Positions 32,725 to 39,111 of a DNA stretch of 64,000 nt are shown here, one piece after another. Source of the stretch: Limnohabitans sp. MMS-10A-178 (lineage in GTDB: Bacteria; Pseudomonadota; Gammaproteobacteria; Burkholderiales; Burkholderiaceae_C); assembly GCF_003063375.1 (NCBI RefSeq), contig NZ_NERY01000001.1, forward strand, positions 496,001 through 560,000, given 5' to 3'. The position numbers and the translations under genes were made by a program. The number at the start of each line of letters is the position of its first letter. Position 1 is the first letter of the stretch. The notes beneath the pieces were generated by a model that saw nothing but the letters and a program-made list of their open reading frames with translations, made no database searches and had not been told where the DNA came from.

Positions 32725-35022
32725 TTAGCCCTGCAACAGCTTGAGCACCGTCTGCTGTGACGTATTGGCTTGTGCCAACACCGCAGTGGCGGCCTGCTGC
32801 ATGATTTGCGTACGGGCCAATTCGGTAGAAGCCTGTGCGTAATCGGCATCTTCAATTTGGCTGCGTGATGCTTCTGAGTTCATGACCACGTTGGTCAAGT
32901 TGTCAATCACGTGTTCCAAACGGTTCATGACCGCACCCATGGTGGCACGCGTTTCGGCAATGCGGTCCAAGGATTTGTTGACGTTCATGATCACATCGTT
33001 GGCAGACTGCATGCTCAACAAGTTGGTTGGCGCTAACTGGCTGGTAATAGGGCCTGTGATGTCACCATTGGGGCCAAAGTCGGCCATGTCAATGTTGATG
33101 AGCTGATTTGCAGCTGGACCCACTTGAAAGCTCAAACGTCCAATATTCTTTGCATTTATGGTGCCTGATTCGAACCCTAAACTTGTGAAGTTGGAATAAG
33201 TTGGGTCGGCAGCTGGTGACGAGCCAACAGGAGTGGCATTAGCACCAGGCTTGATGATGAATGGGTTGTTTGACGACAAGGTTACTGTGCCATAGGCTGT
33301 TGAAGCGGCAACAGTATTGCCCTGCGTTACCAAAATTGAGGGTGAGTAAGTTGATGAAACCGTCAGGTCTGTTGCAACATCACCATTGGCCGTTGAGGTG
33401 GCCGAAATATTTGCGCCATCATTTGCACCAGTGGTGAATCCGGAAGCTAGGCTACCAGACATTGTTCCCTTGGTGGAAGTTGGCAAAGGTGTGGTTGTGG
33501 GCGTCAGTGAAGAAAAAAGTCTTGCAATTTCAGTACCAGTGATGGGGGCAGAAGCCGTGAAAGTTAAGCCACCAAAAGTAACAGCTTCAGAGGCTGCCAA
33601 GTCATTGAATGTTACTGTTGCAACTTCTTTTGAACCTGTTGCACCTTGAATCACTGAAAGTACGGGACCAGAGCTTGTAATGTTGCCTACATTGCCTTTG
33701 CCGGTAGCGGTGGCAGTGACTATTTCAGTAGCAGTTCCATTGGCTGCAAGATTAGAACCAGTGGTAAAGCCTTCGAAAAATGTACCGCTAAAAGTGCCAA
33801 GTGCTGCACTGATTGGGTTGGCAGCGGTTGCTGCAACACCAGTCATGCCTGAGCGTAAGTTAGAAAATGCGCCTGCTACTTGTTCTTTGGTTGAGGAGCC
33901 CGTAGAAGTAAACGTCAAGCCATTCAGCGTGATTTTTTGTCCAGCCGTTAAGGCTTTGAATGTGATGGCTGAAGTTTCGGCCGAACCAGCTGAAACTGCA
34001 CTTGAACCGGTAATGCCCGAAACACCAACAGGCGTTGAAGGTGTGGCCGTGTCCATGCCCAAGCCAAAGTCCATACCCTCAAGGGTGGTGTTGTCATACC
34101 AAACAGAAAGATTGCGTCCATCGACGGTTTTCAAAGTCAAACCACCGCCACCGCCATCGCCAGCAGTGACGCCATGGACGGCAGTACCCGCATTGATACT
34201 TTCCATCACGTACTGGCGGCGTTCGCTCGAAGTTTGACCTGCAGACAGACTCAGAGAAACTTTCTCACCGTTCACATACAAGTCAGTTTGAATGGATGTT
34301 GTACCAACGCGTGTCTTTGTTGCTGTAACCACCGCCGCATTGGCAGTTGCATTGACACCAGTGTCTCCAATTCGAGAGTTAATGGCTGCTGCAATTGCAA
34401 TAGCGCTACCAGCTTTGTTGCTAGAGAAGGCCAGTGCGCTACTTTTGGGATCGCTTGACGACAAAGAGGCTGGGATAGGAAAGGAGCCTTTGTCTGTTTG
34501 AATGGAAAGATCACCATCCTTCAGACTTTTGCCAAGCTCATTGGCCGCAACACCAACGCGAGTGACAGTATCGACCTTAGGCGAACCTACAGGTATACCG
34601 GCCTTACCATTCAAGATGGGGAAGCCATTCCACTCATGTGTGTCAGAAATTCGCACAATCTCTTGCTTGAGTTGCTGAAATTCTTGATTTAAATAGCCAC
34701 GCTGCTCATTAGAGTAGGTGGAGTTGGAAGCCTGCACAGCCAACTCAGACATGCGTTGCAGCATGACCGTAATTTCTTGTGTGGCGCCCTCAGCCGTTTG
34801 AATCATGGAGATCGCATCACCTGCATTGCGAACCGCTTGCTTTAGGCCTTGGATGTTTTGAGTCATCCGCGCTGCAATGGCCAAGCCGGCGGCATCGTCT
34901 TTGGACGAATTGATGCGTTTGCCGGTGGACAACTGCTGCATGGCAACTTGGCTGTCACGGTTGGACGTTCTAAGCGCCGTTTGTGTGTACAAGGCTTTGA
35001 CGTTGGTATTGATGACGGTCAT
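32725..35022 (-). CDS. fliC: Large flagellin (765 residues)
   Basis: Flagellin about 1.5 times the common length. The N-terminal D0/D1 region (1-140) starts MTVINTNVKALYTQTALRTS and contains LSTGKRINSSKDDAAGLAIA. The last 95 residues form the returning helices, ending AVLAQANTSQQTVLKLLQG. The surface region (about 150-650) holds two copies of a roughly 105-residue unit (349-460 and 465-570), each with a pattern TVTFxxLxxGxxxTxxGLTFT, a helix and then GFTTGxNxxAN. The same unit occurs once in the larger FliD (39112-40971). The gene has an AGGAG ribosome binding site. It may be read from the sigma-54 promoter upstream of the TPR gene. Confidence 0.96.
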   Translation of the reverse strand: MTVINTNVKALYTQTALRTSNRDSQVAMQQLSTGKRINSSKDDAAGLAIAARMTQNIQGLKQAVRNAGDAISMIQTAEGATQEITVMLQRMSELAVQASNSTYSNEQRGYLNQEFQQLKQEIVRISDTHEWNGFPILNGKAGIPVGSPKVDTVTRVGVAANELGKSLKDGDLSIQTDKGSFPIPASLSSSDPKSSALAFSSNKAGSAIAIAAAINSRIGDTGVNATANAAVVTATKTRVGTTSIQTDLYVNGEKVSLSLSAGQTSSERRQYVMESINAGTAVHGVTAGDGGGGGLTLKTVDGRNLSVWYDNTTLEGMDFGLGMDTATPSTPVGVSGITGSSAVSAGSAETSAITFKALTAGQKITLNGLTFTSTGSSTKEQVAGAFSNLRSGMTGVAATAANPISAALGTFSGTFFEGFTTGSNLAANGTATEIVTATATGKGNVGNITSSGPVLSVIQGATGSKEVATVTFNDLAASEAVTFGGLTFTASAPITGTEIARLFSSLTPTTTPLPTSTKGTMSGSLASGFTTGANDGANISATSTANGDVATDLTVSSTYSPSILVTQGNTVAASTAYGTVTLSSNNPFIIKPGANATPVGSSPAADPTYSNFTSLGFESGTINAKNIGRLSFQVGPAANQLINIDMADFGPNGDITGPITSQLAPTNLLSMQSANDVIMNVNKSLDRIAETRATMGAVMNRLEHVIDNLTNVVMNSEASRSQIEDADYAQASTELARTQIMQQAATAVLAQANTSQQTVLKLLQG
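33313..33978 (-). repeat. Two tandem coding units of a surface-domain module in the large flagellin
   Basis: Protein-level tandem repeat: residues 349-460 and 465-570 of the flagellin. Shared landmarks are xITFKALTAGQ / VTFNDLAAS, NGLTFTS / GGLTFTA, an amphipathic helix and EGFTTGSN / SGFTTGAN. Similarity is visible in protein but modest in DNA, so the duplication is not recent. Confidence 0.75.
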
Positions 35023-35120
35023 GGGAATCTCCTAATGGGGCGAGTGGCAAGGTATTGCGATGGGTTGCTTTGTGGCAACACGTTGCCGCTTTGATTGCCG
35101 TTAGTTCAATTACTAATTAA

Positions 35121-35591
35121 TTAGTTGGTTAAGGTAGATGCAGGCATGGCGTCCTGAACTGCTGCGGCCATGGCGTTGCGTTCTTGAATCAAAGTGGCAT
35201 CGTTTGGCCACTTTTGCAGGGCAGTCTCAAGCACTTGGTGTGCTTCAGCCACGTCGAGGTTGCAAGCCAATGCACGTGCCAGCATTTGATATGTCATGGG
35301 CTGAACGCGGTCAACTTGAATGGAAACCAGGTCTTGCAAAATTTCTACAGCAAGAGGCCAGTCTTCACGGGTGATGGCCAAGAGGCCTGAAATTGCCAGA
35401 ATGTCTTCACTCAATGGATATAAAGCCAAACCTGCTTCGGCCAAGGCTTGAGCAAGGTCGGGTTGGTCTTGAGCAACGAGCCATTGAATGCCCAGGCGGA
35501 AATCAACGGGGGTAAAGCGTGAAACCTCTTTGAGGTTCAAAGATTGTTCGCTGACCAAATGTTGCATGGCCTGTTGTAATTCAATGTGCAT
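35121..35591 (-). CDS. TPR-like protein, possible flagellar or type III chaperone
   Basis: 156 residues from the ATG at 35591, which has an AAGGAG ribosome binding site; the upstream extension of the frame is unlikely because it crosses the sigma-54 promoter. The protein is helical with TPR-like pairs: LGIQWLVAQDQPDLAQALAEAGLALYP, DWPLAVEILQDLVSI and DVAEAHQVLETALQKWPNDATL. This size and pattern resemble the LcrH/SycD class of type III secretion chaperones. It lies between two large flagellin genes and has its own sigma-54 promoter. I infer a role in handling or timing of the 765-residue flagellin; no fliS copy is nearby. Confidence 0.6.
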   Translation of the reverse strand: MHIELQQAMQHLVSEQSLNLKEVSRFTPVDFRLGIQWLVAQDQPDLAQALAEAGLALYPLSEDILAISGLLAITREDWPLAVEILQDLVSIQVDRVQPMTYQMLARALACNLDVAEAHQVLETALQKWPNDATLIQERNAMAAAVQDAMPASTLTN

Positions 35592-35665
35592 GTCTAGCTC
35601 CTTTAGTGAATGAACACCAGCAAACTGAATGAAATCAAGGCTGCTGATGCGAATACAGGGTATGG

Positions 35666-35681
35666 AGCAAGAGGTGTGCCA
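35666..35681 (-). promoter_or_regulatory. Sigma-54 promoter of the TPR gene and probably of the 765-residue flagellin
   Basis: Minus-strand TGGCAC-ACCTC-TTGCT, an exact match to TGGCAC-N5-TTGCW. The start point would be near 35655, giving a leader of about 64 bases to the TPR gene. The large flagellin starts 98 bases after the TPR stop with no terminator between. Confidence 0.88.
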
Positions 35682-35756
35682 GCTTTTCCTTGCCACTTTG
35701 TGTCGAAAGCCTGACGTTAAGTGGCAGTGCGTTGCCGTTTTGGCTAAAAAAGTGGC

Positions 35757-35792
35757 AAAAAAAAGCCACTGGCAGTGATGCCAATGGCTTTT
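35757..35792 (-). terminator. Rho-independent terminator of the 588-residue flagellin gene
   Basis: Minus-strand AAAAGCCATTGGCA, loop TCAC, TGCCAGTGGCTTTT: a 14-bp stem with one G-T pair, followed by eight T residues. It isolates the flagellin transcript from the sigma-54 promoter just downstream. Confidence 0.93.
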
Positions 35793-35837
35793 AGAGGGGC
35801 TTGGTGGCTAGAACCAAGCCATCCTTGGAGCGTTAGC

Positions 35838-37604
35838 TTACTTGAGCAAGGCCAAGACAGACTGAGCTGACTGGTTAGCTTGAGCCAACATGGCTGTAGC
35901 AGCTTGGGTAATGATCTGAGACTTAGCAAGGTTTGTAGTTTCCTTAGCGTAGTCAGTGTCCAAGATGCGGCTGCGTGAGGCAGACAAATTCATAGAAGTT
36001 GTTTCTAAGTTTGAAATTGCAGCAGTGAGACGGTTTTGATAAGCACCCATTGAAGCGCGAGTATTTGTAACCGAATCAATCGCTTTATCCAATACGGTGA
36101 GTGCACTTTGTGAACCATTAGTGGTTGATAGGTCAATTGAAGATACACCCGCACCACTTGAACTTGCAATTTGAGCAGCAGAACCCAAAATAGCCATTGT
36201 TGCCTGTGATCCACCCAAATTGATACCTGCAGAGCTGGTTGACTTAAGGGTAATAGTTCCATAAGCAGTTGAAGCAGCAGAAACTCCAGTAGCACCTGTA
36301 GTAGGAACTTCGATTCTGATATTGCGGCCGTCTGCTGCAGTTAAAGTGTAAGCACCTGCAGTACCAACTGTTGCAACCACACCAGTATCCTTTGAAACTG
36401 CGTTTATAGCAGCTGCAATCTCACTTGCTGTACCTGTAGCACCCCCGGTAGAGCCAGCAACGCCAGCTGTACCAGTAGCAGTGTAAGCAAGTGTCATTCC
36501 ATTACTTGCAGTTTGCACACCTAAGTTGCCAACATCACCAGCCCCGATAACGCCTGTTCCACCAGCAGTATAGGTAAGTGTAAGTACACCTGCATTTGTC
36601 GTAATGTCAGTGAGTCCCAGGGCTTTGGCCGCAGTGCCTGCCAAAATAGCGGCTTTATTCGCTACGATAGCAGTACCAACTTGAGTAGCGGTTGCACCTG
36701 TTGCAAGACCGGAAGTAGCAACTCCAAATATTTCAACTGAGCCAGCAGCAGTTACAGTTCCTGTAAGTGTTGCGGTTTGTACCTCAGCAACTGCGGCAGT
36801 TGAGGTGCTACCAGTTACGCTTACGCCGTTTATACGCAGTGCATACGAACCACCAGCAGTTGTTGCAGTGAGTGATGCTGTTGTAGGACCAACTTCAGCG
36901 GTGACACCAGTTTGGCCCGAAACAGAATTAATAGCGTTAGCCTTTGCAAGTGCGCTACCAGTTGACTCTACAGTTGATACACCATCCGTCACTGAAGCGC
37001 CGACATTGACTCCATTAATTGTTATGCCACCATCTGTTAGGGCCGCACCGGAAGTCAAAGCTGCCCCAGTAATTTTAGGCGAAGACACCCCTAGTGCAGA
37101 TGACTTTGCGCTTGAAATTGAAATGCTAATTCGATCGTTACTATCATTGCCTGCACCCACCTGAAGTGACTGTGCTGTATACGAACCATCAATTAATTTG
37201 ATACCGTTAAAGGCCGTATTGTTTGCAACACGATCAATTTCAGCAACTAATTGTTGTGCTTCAGCGTTAAGAGCAGATCGGTCAGAGCTGTTGTTACTAC
37301 TGTTTGAAGATTGCACTGCTAATTCACGAATACGCTGCAAGTTATCTCCAATGGCTGACAAACTTCCCTCAGCAGTTTGCGTCAATGAAATACCATCATT
37401 TGCATTACGAATTGCAGCAGAAATGCCGCGAATATTTGCGGTCATTCGTGTACTAATAGCTAGGCCAGCGGCATCATCTTTCGCATTGTTAATGCGGATA
37501 CCTGTGGATAGGCGCTCCATTGATGTTGCTTGTGCAATACCAGTTTTACGCAAAGAGTTTTGAGCAGCCAATGCGCTGATGTTTGTGTTGATAGATGTTG
37601 ACAT
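35838..37604 (-). CDS. fliC: Flagellin (588 residues)
   Basis: N-terminal helices start MSTSINTNISALAAQNSLRK and contain MERLSTGIRINNAKDDAAGLAIS; the last 90 residues return with SRILDTDYAKETTNLAK and end NQSAQSVLALLK. The middle (about 190-490) is extremely rich in Ala, Gly, Thr, Ser and Val, with several flagellin-hook motifs of the type AINxxSxxTGVxA (for example INSVSGQTGVTAEV and INAVSKDTGVVATV). This is a third flagellin subfamily in the window, different at both ends from the short pair and from the 765-residue protein. It has its own sigma-28 promoter and a strong terminator, so it is a single-gene unit and could be the main filament subunit. Confidence 0.97.
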   Translation of the reverse strand: MSTSINTNISALAAQNSLRKTGIAQATSMERLSTGIRINNAKDDAAGLAISTRMTANIRGISAAIRNANDGISLTQTAEGSLSAIGDNLQRIRELAVQSSNSSNNSSDRSALNAEAQQLVAEIDRVANNTAFNGIKLIDGSYTAQSLQVGAGNDSNDRISISISSAKSSALGVSSPKITGAALTSGAALTDGGITINGVNVGASVTDGVSTVESTGSALAKANAINSVSGQTGVTAEVGPTTASLTATTAGGSYALRINGVSVTGSTSTAAVAEVQTATLTGTVTAAGSVEIFGVATSGLATGATATQVGTAIVANKAAILAGTAAKALGLTDITTNAGVLTLTYTAGGTGVIGAGDVGNLGVQTASNGMTLAYTATGTAGVAGSTGGATGTASEIAAAINAVSKDTGVVATVGTAGAYTLTAADGRNIRIEVPTTGATGVSAASTAYGTITLKSTSSAGINLGGSQATMAILGSAAQIASSSGAGVSSIDLSTTNGSQSALTVLDKAIDSVTNTRASMGAYQNRLTAAISNLETTSMNLSASRSRILDTDYAKETTNLAKSQIITQAATAMLAQANQSAQSVLALLK

Positions 37605-37671
37605 GGATTTTCTCCTTCAAGGGTTTATAACGAAGTTACAAGAAATCCAATTTGAAATCTTGTTACTTGCT

Positions 37672-37698
37672 GATTCGGTAGTTGTTGAATGAACTTGA
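37672..37698 (-). promoter_or_regulatory. Sigma-28 promoter of the 588-residue flagellin
   Basis: Minus-strand TCAAGTTC-N11-ACCGAATC, close to TAAAGTTT-N11-GCCGATAA with exact spacing. The leader to the ATG would be about 60 bases. Confidence 0.8.
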
Positions 37699-37739
37699 GT
37701 GCGTTAATTGAAATAATGCAAAGTCTTTTTGTTTTCACA

Positions 37740-38138
37740 TCAAGCTTTAGCATTTAGTAACAGGCCTTTGACCTTCTCAATGTTGTGCGCTACACGCACT
37801 ACTACTTCATTGGGAATTTGCCGAACCACTTCACCTGTCTCTGCGCTACGCACAGTGACTACAGGGCCGCCAACGGCCTCATCAATCTGGAAGCCCAGAC
37901 CGCGTTTGGTGGATGCCATTTGTTGATTAAGCATGCTCACTGCTTCTTGCAGGTTCTGCCTTACTTCTGATGCATCAAACTTAATGGCCACTTGTTTGGG
38001 GGCTATAACTTTGGGTGTTTCAGGAATTTGAATGGCCGAACTGCCAGGTGCTTGTGAACTTGCAGGCGCAGGGGCACTCGGCCGCGCTGCTGCGACGCCG
38101 GCACCCCCTCTAGCAATGTTGCTGATTTCGGAAACCAT
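37740..38138 (-). CDS. flaG: FlaG family protein (copy 2)
   Basis: 132 residues. The first 45 residues are Ala/Pro/Ser-rich. The rest follows the FlaG pattern: EVRQNLQEAVSMLNQQM, then LGFQIDEAVGGPVVTVRSAETGEVVRQIPNEVV and a closing helix with AHNIEKVKGLL. Compared with copy 1 (2664-3044) the domain order is the same but identity is low. Two sigma-28-like promoters lie upstream. It sits 135 bases upstream of the 588-residue flagellin and is probably the partner of filament set B. Confidence 0.93.
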   Translation of the reverse strand: MVSEISNIARGGAGVAAARPSAPAPASSQAPGSSAIQIPETPKVIAPKQVAIKFDASEVRQNLQEAVSMLNQQMASTKRGLGFQIDEAVGGPVVTVRSAETGEVVRQIPNEVVVRVAHNIEKVKGLLLNAKA

Positions 38139-38233
38139 AGTTATCCGTCCTTTTCTTCATAAGCATGCTGAACATGCCGAATACCACCGGTCTCCTGTGC
38201 TCAGAGAGCATCAAGAGAAGTTCAGTGGTTGGT

Positions 38234-38260
38234 GAATCGGCAGGTCCGCGGAAAACTTGA
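38234..38260 (-). promoter_or_regulatory. Sigma-28 promoter of flaG copy 2 (proximal)
   Basis: Minus-strand TCAAGTTT-N11-GCCGATTC, differing from the FliA consensus at only three of sixteen positions and with exact spacing. The leader to flaG would be about 90 bases. Confidence 0.85.
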
Positions 38261-38306
38261 GGGGCAGGATTGAAACTTTTTTCGAAGTTTTTTAGTTAAC
38301 TATGGG

Positions 38307-38333
38307 GAATCGGTCAAATTGCACACTTCTTTA
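38307..38333 (-). promoter_or_regulatory. Second sigma-28-like promoter upstream of flaG copy 2 (distal)
   Basis: Minus-strand TAAAGAAG-N11-ACCGATTC, 73 bases upstream of the proximal promoter and in the same orientation. Both half-sites are good. It lies directly after the end of the toxin-antitoxin genes. Confidence 0.6.
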
Positions 38334-38364
38334 GGGCATCCTAGTGGCTAGTACCTCTGGGGCC

Positions 38365-38727
38365 TTAAACAGAAGCCCTAAGGGTTTTCCTTATATCGAT
38401 CTCGTCGTAAGGAACATAAAGAGTGGCGTTTTGTACTTCAATCAGCCCGATGCTCATTAGTCTTTGAACATCGTCATAGACATTTTTGTAGTCTCGTTCT
38501 AGCTCAATGGCCAATTGTCGAATGCTAAGGCCTTGATTGTTGGCCACATACTCTAGGAGTGCCATGCGCTTTTCTGTCAGCATGCTGTGCAGCACTTTGT
38601 AACTGGCGAACCTTAGCTTGGGTGTTGCAGCTTTACCTTTGTGTCCTTTGTCTAAGTTACTGGCCCAATTTAGCAAATGGGCTTGTTCTTGTTTAGGATT
38701 GACCACCTCTATTTCGATTCGTTTCAT
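38365..38727 (-). CDS. TumA-like antitoxin (winged-helix regulator)
   Basis: 120 residues. A helix-turn-helix region (MALLEYVANNQGLSIRQLAIELERDYKNVYDDVQRLMSIGLIEV, about 54-98) with a following beta wing matches the HVO_A0114/MarR-like regulators that are paired with TumE toxins. Such antitoxins neutralise the toxin and repress the operon. The gene overlaps the toxin gene by 4 bases (ATGA), with the toxin first. It is the only clearly non-flagellar pair between fliD copy 2 and flaG copy 2. Confidence 0.8.
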   Translation of the reverse strand: MKRIEIEVVNPKQEQAHLLNWASNLDKGHKGKAATPKLRFASYKVLHSMLTEKRMALLEYVANNQGLSIRQLAIELERDYKNVYDDVQRLMSIGLIEVQNATLYVPYDEIDIRKTLRASV

Positions 38728-39026
38728 TTGATTTCTCCTGAGAGGTGTTCTATGTCAGATACAAAGTCAATGAGAAGCTGTTGAAGTGATTTAAAAGTGT
38801 AAGCAATCTCAACTTCTGCTTTGCCAACATGTTTGTGGTCACCCTTACCAGATTCATTGTCGTATCGCACAATAGTGACCCCTGAATTACCGCAGTACAG
38901 GCTGTACTTAAATCCGTGCTTGTGACTTGCATCTTGTCTTGCAAGTTGCCAAATTTTTCTTTGAATTAGTCGACCATCCGCAAGGATGGTTTTGCTGTCT
39001 AAGATTAAAGTGGATTTATTTGACAT
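38724..39026 (-). CDS. TumE-family toxin (DUF6516)
   Basis: 100 residues. The family hallmark is visible: KYSLYCGNSGVTIVRYDNE followed by SGKGDHKHVG, with the conserved Asp-Asn, Gly-Asp-His and His-Val pattern, and a C-terminal helix SLQQLLIDFVSDIEHL. TumE toxins are small proteins believed to arrest growth through RNA cleavage; I do not see enough to confirm the activity. The start lies inside a short inverted repeat (39026-39046) that could be the operator for the antitoxin. Confidence 0.82.
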   Translation of the reverse strand: MSNKSTLILDSKTILADGRLIQRKIWQLARQDASHKHGFKYSLYCGNSGVTIVRYDNESGKGDHKHVGKAEVEIAYTFKSLQQLLIDFVSDIEHLSGEIK

Positions 39027-39046
39027 GATGGTATCCTATGCCATCA
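39026..39046. promoter_or_regulatory. Inverted repeat at the toxin start, candidate operator
   Basis: TGATGG-N9-CCATCA directly upstream of and touching the TumE start codon. Position and symmetry suit autoregulation by the winged-helix antitoxin. No experimental motif is known to me for this family. Confidence 0.4.
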
Positions 39047-39052
39047 CTCAAA

Positions 39053-39074
39053 GCAAGCCTTGTCATTGGCTTGC
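39053..39074 (-). terminator. Hairpin after fliD copy 2
   Basis: Minus-strand GCAAGCC, 8-base loop, GGCTTGC, then TTTGAG. It would end the long flgB-to-fliD transcript before the toxin-antitoxin genes, though the T tract is short. Confidence 0.4.
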
Positions 39075-39111
39075 AGACTTCAAGAATATCTAATTCTTTT
39101 TAACAGCTCAA

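Noticed and set aside
33680..34237. 185-residue plus-strand open frame inside the 765-residue flagellin
   Set aside because: Val/Pro/Ala-rich shadow of the flagellin surface domain; no neighbour or start signal supports it.
35074..35087. Inverted repeat GGCAAC-AC-GTTGCC in the leader of the 765-residue flagellin, also readable as a sigma-54-like site
   Set aside because: Sigma-54 spacing is one base short in both directions. It may be an mRNA hairpin or operator, but there is no further evidence.
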